From: Neocallimastix lanati (nom. inval.)
Taxonomy: Eukaryota > Neocallimastigomycota > Neocallimastigomycetes > Neocallimastigales > Neocallimastigaceae
DNA length: 64,000 nt
Assembly: GCA_016946835.1 (NCBI GenBank)
Contig: JACVTC010000023.1
Coordinates: 682,501-746,500, forward strand
Direction of reading: 5' to 3'
This document shows, in pieces, positions 24,201 to 33,696 of the stretch. Position 1 is the first letter of the stretch; every line of letters starts with the position of its first letter. A model generated the notes under the pieces. It was given only the letters and a program-made list of their open reading frames with translations, searched no databases and was not told where the DNA came from. Both the position numbers and the translations under genes were made by a program.

Positions 24201-25150
24201 CCCAATTATTATTGGAAAGGAATGAATAGAGAAATCCAAACCTATATTAGATGCTGCCCAAAATGCCAAATGTATAAACGCCAAAAGCAAAATGAAAATG
24301 TAGAAAACTTACCAACCAAGCATCATCGGATTGGATCTTGTTGGACCGTTACCAAAGACAAGAGCTGGGAACAAATATATAATAGTCTTAGTGGACTATT
24401 TAACTAAATAGGTGGAAGCTGAACCATTAAAGGAAATTGGTTCAAATGATGTAATAAGATTTCTAAAAAAAGTATTTGCTCGTCATGGGGTTCCTGAGCT
24501 GTTGATTACAGATAATGGGCCACAGTTTTACTCAGATAAGACCAAAGCTTTTTTGGATCTCCATGATGTTTACGTAAATTATGCAACTACGTACCACCCC
24601 TCGACCAATGGAGAAGTCGAAAACAGGAACAAGGAAGTTATTAAGTATTTAAAATTATTAGCCAACGAAGAAGATGATTGGGATGAGATTCTACCCAGTG
24701 CTTTGTGGGCCTTGAGGACATGCAAAAATGAAAGAACAAAGTTTAGTAGTTTCGAACTATTGTATGGACGCCAAGATCTACAACCATTGGAACTAACATT
24801 AAATAAGGAAAGTAGGAATAAATATGAAAAGGAAGAAGAATATTGGCTCCAGAAATTCATACAACACCACAAGTGGATCAAGGAAGCAGTAGAAAATATC
24901 GAGACTGCAAATAAACTATGGAGTGACCCGCCGTAAACAAATAAGAAGAATGCGTTCGGATTATAAACCAGGGGATCTAGTATTAGTCAAGGTTTTCAAT
25001 AGAAGAAAGTTAGATCCATACTTTACCGGACCTTTAAAAATAATAAAAAAGGAGTTCAACACCGTTACTGTCTGTGACCCGATATCTGGGGAAATTGCTG
25101 AAAGAAATATACACTTAAAGAACGTAATTCCCTATTTTTCTGAATTATAA
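21241..25150 (+). pseudogene. E3 pol region, broken
   Basis: Ty3-type pol remains in the order protease (FLDSCASINMV), reverse transcriptase (RMCVDYRRVN, MPFGLCNAPATFQ, VYIDDLVVFS), RNase H (RIDASRTGIGG), integrase zinc domain (HAIGHEGIYKTYHRF) and core (TDNGPQF, YHPSTNGEVENRNKE), and a C-terminal GPLKIIKK module. No chromodomain. Pol is in the -1 frame to gag. About two breaks are present. It is clearly related to, but well diverged from, E1 and E4 pol. Confidence 0.9.
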
Positions 25151-25200
25151 CCAATTAAAGGACTTCAAGGGACGAAGTCTACTCTTAAGAGGGGACGTCT

Positions 25201-25233
25201 TGGAACGTTACGTTCAGAAAAATATGAATTTCT

Positions 25234-25278
<45 letters not shown>

Positions 25279-25795
25279 AAATTATTTAAATTTATATTTA
25301 ATTAGTTTATATGAATAAGTAAATAAATAATGATATTTATTTAACAAACAATTAAATTATTAAATTAAAGTATATTTTTAATTAAAAGTTAGTATTTTTA
25401 TTTATGTAAATAATAAACTAAATAGTTAAATAATTTTAAATTACTAATATTTCTAAATAATATGTATTTAAAATAAATATTTTTAATTATTTTTAATATG
25501 TATTTAAAATAAATATTGTTTATTATTTTTAAGGTATATTTAGTTAAAATATATTAATTCAATTTATATTAACAATTAAATTGTATAAAAATTATAAAAT
25601 AAAAATTAGGAAAATAATCAAATAGTATAAAAAAATATTAAATTAAATTTTAAAAAAAAAAAAAAAAAAAAAAAACATATATAAATAGGAAATTTTACAA
25701 AAATAAATTTTTAGGAAAAAATAATAATATTAATAAAATAAAATAAAAATAAATAAAATATTATAAAAATAATTAATATAGAGCATTACGTCCCA
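25201..25795 (+). repeat. E3 3' LTR
   Basis: 595 bp, starting TGGAACGTTACGTTC and ending TTACGTCCCA, with two long A tracts. Four bases, TTGC, separate it from the E4 5' LTR. Apart from A-tract length it looks identical to the interrupted 5' LTR. Confidence 0.92.
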
Positions 25796-25799
25796 TTGC

Positions 25800-26721
25800 T
25801 GTTAAGGAATGAACAAATAATGTTAATTTTATTATTTTTCATAAAAATAACTTAACCACTAAAATTAAATTATTTATTTCCTTACTTGGGGAACTTTCTT
25901 ATGTTCTATTACTGCCAAATTATTACTAATATTAAATTTATTATTATTAATATAAATTCTTTATTAATATCAATACTTTATTATTAAAATTAATACTATA
26001 TTATTAATATCAATATTATTATCAATATCTAGTTTTATTAATATGATTTATTCTATCAATATTTTATTATTAAAGAAAATTTTATTTTACAAATATTACT
26101 AATACAGATTATTTATTATTAATAAAAATTAATATAATTAATAATGATTTAAAAATATTTTACTTAAATCCATGATCCTTGTCATTAAAATTAGTAATAC
26201 TTCCTTCCAAAATACACCCTATTTATAATAAGATTAATAATAGATAATAATCTAAAATACTTTTATTTAAAAATAGTATAAAATTAAATAATACTCTATT
26301 ACTAATAGTTCTGTAAAAGTAATAAAATTATTTTTAAAATATATTATCACTACAATTAATAATAAATAGTTTAGAATTTAATAATATGTAATAATTATTT
26401 ATTATAATAGAATAGATTATGAATTTATAATTTAAATACAATTCAAACATGTAATTCTAAGATATTCTAAAGAAATGGCTTGACCATTTCTAACGATAAA
26501 AAAAATATAAATAGATGAGAAAATTGTATTTTAGAAAAATAATCTGAAAAAAAAATATAATCTTATTAAAGAAATTAATTTATTTTTAGTTTTTAATTGA
26601 ATAATTTTTATTAAATAAATAAATAAAATATTTTAAAAAAAAGATATATTTTAATTTTTAATTTTTTTTTATTTTAGTGTTTATTTCTATATTTATTATT
26701 ATTCTGTCCCGAACCTCAACA
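25800..26721 (+). repeat. E4 5' LTR
   Basis: 922 bp, starting TGTTAAGGAATG and ending CCGAACCTCAACA. It carries the motif CTTGACCATTTCTAACGATA followed by an A run and TATAAATAGA, a likely promoter core, near 26,480-26,520. Confidence 0.93.
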
Positions 26722-26728
26722 TAAAAAG

Positions 26729-26745
26729 TGGTGGAGATATCGGGG
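26729..26745 (+). other. E4 primer-binding site
   Basis: TGGTGGAGATATCGGGG, 7 bases after the 5' LTR, identical to the E1 site in sequence and spacing. Confidence 0.82.
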
Positions 26746-27707
26746 AAGTTAATAATCGTAAATATAGAGTAAACAATAATAGGATAGTAATATTTCTAAT
26801 AAAACAATTTTTTTTTTGTTAATTTTTTTTTTAATATTAAAGTGATAGGTAAGCAATTACCGGTGAAGCTTTAATAAAATAAAATTTATTGGAAACATAT
26901 AAAAAGGGATTTAGTACGGTTTAGAAGCATACCTAGTACTAAAATTCCAATAGTAGGTAGTTTCCGGATTAATTTATCTCAAGAATTGAAAGGTCATTCT
27001 TGAGCTCTGGTTGTTCTGTTTATTTGAAAGCAGAAGCGTCCGGTTTGATTACTACATGACACCGTAATAGGCAAGCTGTGGTAATTCAAGCACTACATAC
27101 CTACTTTTTAGTACTGGATATGGAAAATTCCAGGAAATGCTCTTTTTATATGTATATTATTCCATAAAAATTTTTTTTTGTTCTAATAAATCATATTTTA
27201 TTTTTTTTTAGTTGTTTACAAATAATATTTTTATTTTTAAATTTTAATTGAGTTATATCAAAGTCGTCTTACGATCAACTCAGAAAAAGTTTCCTACCAC
27301 ATTGCCAATTGATAATAACAAAAGCACACAACAACACCATTAATTCGAAGATTCCATTACATTAAAATTTTTTTTTGAAAGTAAAGAACAATACAATTAT
27401 CAAGATATATTTAGGGGCAAGACAAAGCACTAGTTTATATCTATATTATTTATTATTCCGATATATTTAGGGGTTATCACTACACTAGTTTATATCTATA
27501 TATTATTCTTTTCAGATATATTTGGGGGTCAGTGTAACACTAGTTTATATCTTCAATAGTATATTTGGTTGTCATTGGACTTTAGTTTATACTAGAATTA
27601 TTAACTTCAAGAAAAATCTGATATTACTTCAGTCAATATTATTTATTAATTATTTTCAAACATTCATTTTGCTCAATTCTATTCTATTACTTTCAATATT
27701 AGTTAAA
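26746..27707 (+). promoter_or_regulatory. E4 untranslated leader with repeated hairpins
   Basis: About 960 bp of non-coding leader between the primer site and gag, GC-richer than the LTR. Its 3' part (27404-27594) holds four degenerate direct repeats. Each starts GATATATTTAGGGG or similar and ends CACTAGTTTATATC, so each can fold with a GATATA/TATATC stem. Further inverted pairs lie at 26,970-27,005 (TCAAGAATTGA, TCATTCTTGAG). Leaders of this kind usually hold RNA packaging or dimerisation signals, which is an inference here. Confidence 0.6.
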
Positions 27708-28649
27708 ATGAGTTCAGGATCTTCTCCATCAACTTCAAATCCTTCAGTTCCAATTCCAACTGTTATAAACAAAAATCACGCTATTAGCTTTAGAGAACTC
27801 AAGAAAGAATTAAAAGACATAGAAAAACTAAGCAAAGAACATCTCGATATTAGATCTTGGGCTTCAGATTTAAAATTTTGGATCAGATATCAACATGTAG
27901 ATGATCCAGAAACTATTTTTACGGCATGTATCTTAACTTCGACTGGTGAACCAAGAGAAGTAATTCAAAATATGGAATATGGCAAAAACTTTAGTGATGA
28001 CGATGACGATGATGATGATGACGATGATAGCGATGATGAAGAAGATAATCATTATCCAAGTCTTGATGAAATTATTAATGAGTTAGAAACATTTTATGGA
28101 AAAAAAGAAGATCAAAACGTCTTGCTTAAGGAACTTCGCTCCTTAAAAATTAAAAAGTATGAAAAAGTTAAAGATTTTAACATTCGCTATCGATCACTCT
28201 ATTTAAAACTCGATAAAAAGAGGAAAAGAAGAATTAGTGTATTGGATTATGCTGATTCTTTGAAAAATAATAAAGAAGCCTGGAAAAAGGTTTCACTCAA
28301 GGATGACATTTCTTTAAAGAAAGCATTTGCAATAGCTGAAAAAGTAGATAGATTGATGCCTACCTTTAACCAAGAAATAAACGAAAATTTTAGAACAAAT
28401 TTCAACAATTCTTATAAATCATCAAATTTTAATAACAATCAATCTAAAGAAAAAGTATTTAATGATTCAAAAATAAAGGAAAAAGATTCAACTGTTGATA
28501 ACTTAACTAAAAGAATAAAAGGTTTAACTGTTAGTACATGTTTCTTTTGTAGTGAAGAAGGTCATTTTCAAACCGAATGTCCAAAACTTAATGCTATTAT
28601 CAAAAAGAATCGTCAGGAATACTTCGAAAACAAACGTTTAAATCACTAA
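27708..28649 (+). CDS. E4 gag (313 aa)
   Basis: Gag polyprotein, which would form the particle and bind element RNA. I choose the ATG at 27708 (MSSGSSPSTS) rather than the in-frame ATG at 27522, because the latter adds a hydrophobic segment encoded by the leader repeats. Order: a Ser/Pro-rich start, a helical capsid-like region, an acidic Asp run (about residues 99-113), a basic region, and one zinc knuckle CFFCSEEGHFQTECP at about residues 286-300. The last codons TTA AAT CAC TAA overlap the -1 slippery heptamer at 28637-28643. Closely related to the E1 gag remains. Confidence 0.88.
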   Translation: MSSGSSPSTSNPSVPIPTVINKNHAISFRELKKELKDIEKLSKEHLDIRSWASDLKFWIRYQHVDDPETIFTACILTSTGEPREVIQNMEYGKNFSDDDDDDDDDDDSDDEEDNHYPSLDEIINELETFYGKKEDQNVLLKELRSLKIKKYEKVKDFNIRYRSLYLKLDKKRKRRISVLDYADSLKNNKEAWKKVSLKDDISLKKAFAIAEKVDRLMPTFNQEINENFRTNFNNSYKSSNFNNNQSKEKVFNDSKIKEKDSTVDNLTKRIKGLTVSTCFFCSEEGHFQTECPKLNAIIKKNRQEYFENKRLNH

Positions 28650-28669
28650 AAGGGAGAAGAAGCACTCCC
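28637..28669 (+). promoter_or_regulatory. E4 -1 ribosomal frameshift signal at gag/pol
   Basis: The heptamer T TTA AAT (28637-28643) fits the X XXY YYZ rule in the gag frame. Eight bases later GGGAG and CTCCC (28652-28656 and 28665-28669) can pair around an 8-base loop. Pol lies in the -1 frame and is open back through this point. E1 (1580-1612) and E3 (21234-21266) show the same heptamer class, spacer, stem and loop sizes. Confidence 0.85.
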
Positions 28670-28840
28670 ATTGTCAATAAAATAGCTTCCGTTAAATATC
28701 AACAATCTTCAGCTAATGACTACTTCCATGAAGAAATAGAAGATCAAAAAAAAAGTTATGAATTATCTGAGGATGAAATCGAAGAAGAAGACATCAATGA
28801 TTTAGAAGATATTGACTTAATTCAAGATGAAAACGACTAC

Positions 28841-31800
28841 TTGGTTGCTGCTTTTAAAAGAAAGCGTGATAACATTAGTAAAGATCATAAAGGTAATCAA
28901 GAAAAGAAAATTCACAAAAGTCTTAGAGATAATCCTCGACCAATTGTTACTCCAGCTTTGCGAAAGAAGAAAGAAAAGGAATTGAAAGTTAATCCAACTC
29001 CAAAACAAACATCAAGTCAGATACATCCTTCGATAATGTCACAGCCCTTAATCAATCTCGAAAAACAAAAAGAAAAAGAAATTCGTGATAAAGAACGTGC
29101 TAGTACTTCTCAATCACCTATGGAAATTACTGATATAGATTTATCTAATCGCAGAAAAGAAAAAGAAAAAGGAAAAGAGGTTAGTGATACAGAACTTGCA
29201 TCTACTTCCACCTCGCCCATTGAAATTGTTGATATTGATGAAACTGATCATATTATTTCTAATAATGATGAAAATAGTATTCCAAATAATACATTAAATA
29301 AACTCATTAATGATAAACTAAAAGTAAATAAACTTCCTGGAAACAAAATTCCTAGAGTTCCAAGAAAGATCCAAATGATAGCTGATCATCTACCTTACAA
29401 TGTTATTAAAGACTTAAATACTACTAAATGTAATATTACCTTTGGAGAATTATTTGAAGTATCACCAAAAATCAGATCTCAAGTTGCAAAAGGTTTAAAG
29501 TTAGAAAAAGATTCTATTAAGATAGCCGGTGCCGTTGACAACATTTGTGCTACTACTACTATAGTTAATAATCTTGATCACACTTATAAAAGTAAAAACA
29601 AAGAACCCAAAGAAGATGATATAGCCATGGTCGACGTTACTGTTGAAGGAGTCAAAGGAAAAGCATTGATTGATTCTTGTAGTAATTTAAATATTATTAC
29701 TAATCAATTCCTTAGAAAGTTACCTTCTGTATATGAGCCTATTGGAATCAGTCGTGGAAGAATCCGACTAGCAACTATTAATGATGATTATTCGGAAGAC
29801 TATTTAATCAATATTCCTGTACAAATTAATAATTTTCATATGGTTGCTACATGTAGAGTTATAGATAAAGAAGATCCTTTCTTTGATATTCTTATTAACT
29901 TGAAAACTCAAATAGATCATAAATTGTTTATTCATCCTATTCTTTATAGTCTTTACCAATTCAATGATAATGGATCGGTTGAAGAAATTGCTCCTATAAA
30001 CAATCAATATGAAAATGAAGAAAAACTAGTTTGTTTTGTAAAAGCTATTTCTAATGAATCTATTAAGAAAGAACTTAAGAAAATGGAAGGTCTTCCTCCT
30101 CGAGAATATATTCATAACGAAAAATTTATCAATACTCTTAATAAAAAGTATCGAGATCAAATAATTAAACTTTTAGAAGATAATATAGTTATAATTGCGA
30201 CCTCTTCTGAAGAATTAACACCTTCGAACTTATCTCCACATAAAATTCACCTTAAACCTGGTGCTAGGCCAATTAAACAAAAATTTTATAGAATCTCAAA
30301 ACTTAAAACAGATATTCTTAAAGAAAAACTTACCAAATTAATAAATAAAAGACTTATTGAACCATCATATTCAGAATGGTCTTCGCCTGTTGTTCTTGTT
30401 CCTAAACCAAATGGTAAATGGAGAATGTGTGTTGACTATAGAAAAGTCAATGATGCTACTATAAAGGATTCATATTCTCTTCCAAATATTGATGAAATAT
30501 TCGATAGTTTAGATGGTGCTATAATATTTACTACAATGGACCTTTACTCCGGATATCATCAAATACTTATGGATGAAGAAAGCATTGAAGTTACCAGTTT
30601 TACCACAAAATTCGGAAATTATCAATTCAAAGTCATGCCTTTCGGACTTACTAACGCTCCAGCAACTTTCCAACGTGAGATGAACAAAATTCTCTTTCCT
30701 TTCATTGGTGATTTTGTTTTCAATTTCATTGACGATATCCTTATATACTCAAAATCTTTAGAAGAACACCTCGAACATATTGCTAAAGTACTCGCTGTTT
30801 TCAAAGAACACAAACTTAAAATCAATATTGAAAAATGTTCGTTTATGCAAACAGAAGTTGAAGTCCTCGGTCACAAAGTATCTGCACAAGGTCTGAGCCC
30901 TCTTGATAGCAAGATTGAATCAATTAAAAATTGGAAACCTCCTTCAAACCTCCATGAATTACGGTCTTTCCTAGGGGCGATAGGATATTATCGAGACTTC
31001 ATCGATAAATATGCTCGAATAACAGCTCCTCTTTGCAAATTGTTAAGAAAAGATGTTGAATTCCGATGGAATAAAGAGCATAATGATAGCTTTAATATAC
31101 TTAAAGAAAAATTAATGAATGCACCAATTTTAAAATTTCCATGTTTCGAGAAAGAATTTATTATTCGAACGGATGCATCGTATGATGGCATTGGTGGTGT
31201 CCTATTACAAAAAGATGATGAAACGAAAAAAGAGCATCCTGTACACTATATAAGTAGAACATTAACTAAACATGAAAGAAATTACGGAATTACAGATCTA
31301 GAAGGAACTGTTCTATTTTATTGCTTAACAAAATTTAAACCTTATATTATGGGAAATCCCATTAAAACAATAATCTATACTGACCATAAACCCTTAGTAG
31401 GATTATTCAACAAGAAAGAACCAACAAGTGCTCGACAAACCAGATGGTGTTTAGCTGTAAATCTTTTAGGTGTAGAAATTCGATATGAACCTGGCAAAAA
31501 GAATGTTGTAGCTGATGCTCTTTCTCGAATGAAAAGTATAAATGATAAGAAAATATTGGCAACAAAACTCTCTTCAAAAGTTGATGAATCTTTATTATCT
31601 AAAGTTGTAAAAGAATTTATGGAAGAAAAATTTACAACAATTGATGGAATTGAATACTTTATAGATGGAAATACTTATAGGAAATTAATCACTGATACTA
31701 ATGAAAAGGTCAAACTCATTCTTGAAGCTCATGGCATAGGACATGAAGGATATAATAAAACTTACCAACGATTACGAAAAAGTTATTATTGGAACAACAT

Positions 31801-32746
31801 GGTAAATGATATTAAAAGAATTATTTCAAAATGCGAACAATGTCAATTAAATAGACCCAAAGCATACCCAGAACCAACAGAAGATATTCCTACAGAAGTT
31901 GAAGGACCTTTCACACATTTAGGTTTAGATATAATTGGACCTCTAGAGAAAACATCAAACAATAATAAATATATTTTGGTAATCGTGGACTATTTTACTA
32001 AATGGGTAGAGGCCGAGCCAACTGAAAATGTAACTTCAAAAGATGTAATAAAATTTTTAATTAATGTATTCTCTCGTCATGGTGTGCCTCAAACAATTAC
32101 AACTGATAATGGTGTTCAATTCAATTCGGATATGACAAAAATGTTCCTAGATCTTTATGATGCGTATGTGAGGTTCAGTACAACTTATCATCCAGAAACG
32201 AACGGTCTTACAGAAAACCGAAATAAAGAAATTGGAAAACTACTTAGACTTTTAGGAAATAAACAAAAAGAATGGGACGAAGTCTTACCTTCCGCTTTAT
32301 GGGCTCTTCGTACAACCAAAAATTCGGTTACTAATCACTCTAGCTTTGAACTTGTTTATGGACGAGAAGACCAACAACCCTTTGACATAGCTGCTAGACC
32401 AACTAAAAGTGTATACAAATCTTCGGATGAAATCCTATTGGAAAAATTTGTCAATCACTATTTATGGACTATGGAAGCTGCGGCCAATATCAATGCAAAT
32501 AAATACTGGGCTACTCGTAGAGAACAAAAGAATAGTATGAATCAGGCTAAAAGAATAAAACCTGGTGATTTAGTCTTAGTAAGGAATTTTACTCGAACCA
32601 AGTTAGAACCATATTTTGTTGGACCACTCCAAGTAATTAAGAAACAATTCAACACAGTAACATTGGCCGATCCTAAGTCGGGTATACAAATGAACCGCAA
32701 TGTTCACTTGAAGAACATAATCAAGTTTAACTCAGCTTCTGTATAG
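28841..32746 (+). CDS. E4 pol: protease, reverse transcriptase, RNase H, integrase
   Basis: The frame is open back into the end of gag, so pol is probably made as a Gag-Pol fusion by -1 shifting; the range given starts at the first ATG (1301 codons). From that ATG: a Lys-rich linker; retropepsin-like protease around DSC at 278-280; reverse transcriptase at about 500-665 with RMCVDYRKVN, MPFGLTNAPATFQ and the FIDD catalytic pair near 629-633; RNase H with RTDASYDGIGG near 774; integrase zinc domain (HGIGHEG then CEQCQ, about 962-1001); and a D,D,E core (GLDIIGPL near 1030, TTDNGVQF near 1087, TENRNKE near 1123). A GPL/GPY module near 1260 follows. There is no chromodomain. Order and motifs place it in Ty3/Metaviridae. 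All visible catalytic residues are present. Confidence 0.93.
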   Translation: MVAAFKRKRDNISKDHKGNQEKKIHKSLRDNPRPIVTPALRKKKEKELKVNPTPKQTSSQIHPSIMSQPLINLEKQKEKEIRDKERASTSQSPMEITDIDLSNRRKEKEKGKEVSDTELASTSTSPIEIVDIDETDHIISNNDENSIPNNTLNKLINDKLKVNKLPGNKIPRVPRKIQMIADHLPYNVIKDLNTTKCNITFGELFEVSPKIRSQVAKGLKLEKDSIKIAGAVDNICATTTIVNNLDHTYKSKNKEPKEDDIAMVDVTVEGVKGKALIDSCSNLNIITNQFLRKLPSVYEPIGISRGRIRLATINDDYSEDYLINIPVQINNFHMVATCRVIDKEDPFFDILINLKTQIDHKLFIHPILYSLYQFNDNGSVEEIAPINNQYENEEKLVCFVKAISNESIKKELKKMEGLPPREYIHNEKFINTLNKKYRDQIIKLLEDNIVIIATSSEELTPSNLSPHKIHLKPGARPIKQKFYRISKLKTDILKEKLTKLINKRLIEPSYSEWSSPVVLVPKPNGKWRMCVDYRKVNDATIKDSYSLPNIDEIFDSLDGAIIFTTMDLYSGYHQILMDEESIEVTSFTTKFGNYQFKVMPFGLTNAPATFQREMNKILFPFIGDFVFNFIDDILIYSKSLEEHLEHIAKVLAVFKEHKLKINIEKCSFMQTEVEVLGHKVSAQGLSPLDSKIESIKNWKPPSNLHELRSFLGAIGYYRDFIDKYARITAPLCKLLRKDVEFRWNKEHNDSFNILKEKLMNAPILKFPCFEKEFIIRTDASYDGIGGVLLQKDDETKKEHPVHYISRTLTKHERNYGITDLEGTVLFYCLTKFKPYIMGNPIKTIIYTDHKPLVGLFNKKEPTSARQTRWCLAVNLLGVEIRYEPGKKNVVADALSRMKSINDKKILATKLSSKVDESLLSKVVKEFMEEKFTTIDGIEYFIDGNTYRKLITDTNEKVKLILEAHGIGHEGYNKTYQRLRKSYYWNNMVNDIKRIISKCEQCQLNRPKAYPEPTEDIPTEVEGPFTHLGLDIIGPLEKTSNNNKYILVIVDYFTKWVEAEPTENVTSKDVIKFLINVFSRHGVPQTITTDNGVQFNSDMTKMFLDLYDAYVRFSTTYHPETNGLTENRNKEIGKLLRLLGNKQKEWDEVLPSALWALRTTKNSVTNHSSFELVYGREDQQPFDIAARPTKSVYKSSDEILLEKFVNHYLWTMEAAANINANKYWATRREQKNSMNQAKRIKPGDLVLVRNFTRTKLEPYFVGPLQVIKKQFNTVTLADPKSGIQMNRNVHLKNIIKFNSASV

Positions 32747-32769
32747 CTTGAGTCTTAGCGAGGGCATCT

Positions 32770-33692
32770 TGTTAAGGAATGAACAAATAATGTTAATTTT
32801 ATTATTTTTCATAAAAATAACTTAACCACTAAAATTAAATTATTTATTTCCTTACTTGGGGAACTTTCTTATGTTCTATTACTGCCAAATTATTACTAAT
32901 ATTAAATTTATTATTATTAATATAAATTCTTTATTTAATATCAATACTTTATTATTAAAATTAATACTATATTATTAATATCAATATTATTATCAATATC
33001 TAGTTTTATTAATATGATTTATTCTATCAATATTTTATTATTAAAGAAAATTTTATTTTACAAATATTACTAATACAGATTATTTATTATTAATAAAAAT
33101 TAATATAATTAATAATGATTTAAAAATATTTTACTTAAATCCATGATCCTTGTCATTAAAATTAGTAATACTTCCTTCCAAAATACACCCTATTTATAAT
33201 AAGATTAATAATAGATAATAATCTAAAATACTTTTATTTAAAAATAGTATAAAATTAAATAATACTCTATTACTAATAGTTCTGTAAAAGTAATAAAATT
33301 ATTTTTAAAATATATTATCACTACAATTAATAATAAATAGTTTAGAATTTAATAATATGTAATAATTATTTATTATAATAGAATAGATTATGAATTTATA
33401 ATTTAAATACAATTCAAACATGTAATTCTAAGATATTCTAAAGAAATGGCTTGACCATTTCTAACGATAAAAAAAAAATATAAATAGATAAGAAAATTGT
33501 ATTTTAGAAAAATAATCGGAGAAAAAAATATAATCTTATTAAAGAAATTAATTAATTTTTAGTTTTTAATTGAATAATTTTTATTAAATAAATAAATAAA
33601 ATATTTTAAAAAAAGATATATTTTAATTTTTAATTTTTTTTATTTTAGTGTTTATTTCTATATTTATTATTATTCTGTCCCGAACCTCAACA
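32770..33692 (+). repeat. E4 3' LTR
   Basis: 923 bp, direct repeat of 25800-26721. It is preceded by AGCGAGGGCATC (polypurine tract, also present in E1 as AGTGGGGGCATC) and followed by TTGC. Confidence 0.93.
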
Positions 33693-33696
33693 TTGC

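Larger units (their letters stand above)
12876..25795 (+). mobile_element. E3: Ty3-like LTR retroelement, broken and carrying nested insertions
   Basis: Ty3-type element with a 3' LTR of 595 bp (25201-25795) and a 5' LTR split by a 6.6-kb insertion: 12876-12927 resumes at 19561-20110. Apart from poly-A length the two LTRs look identical, so E3 is young. A primer-binding site, an intact gag frame, a pol region with about two breaks, and a polypurine tract (AAGAGGGGACG) are present. Flanks are CTGC (12872-12875) and TTGC (25796-25799). E3 differs in lineage from E1/E4 in gag, in LTR and in primer site, but shares their gag/pol frameshift signal. Confidence 0.9.
25800..33692 (+). mobile_element. 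E4: Ty3-like LTR retroelement, looks whole
   Basis: A 7.9-kb element with LTRs of 922 and 923 bp, a perfect TTGC target duplication (25796-25799 and 33693-33696), a primer-binding site, a ~0.96-kb leader, complete gag and pol frames, and a purine-rich stretch before the 3' LTR. By eye the LTRs differ at about four substitutions plus a few homopolymer lengths, roughly 0.4 percent, so it is recent though older than E1 and E3 by this measure. It is the right end of the LTR chain and the only member with both frames open. Confidence 0.93.

Noticed and set aside
27522-27707. Upstream in-frame ATG for E4 gag
   Set aside because: It would add 62 hydrophobic residues encoded by the leader repeats. 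MSSGSS at 27708 is the more natural gag start.
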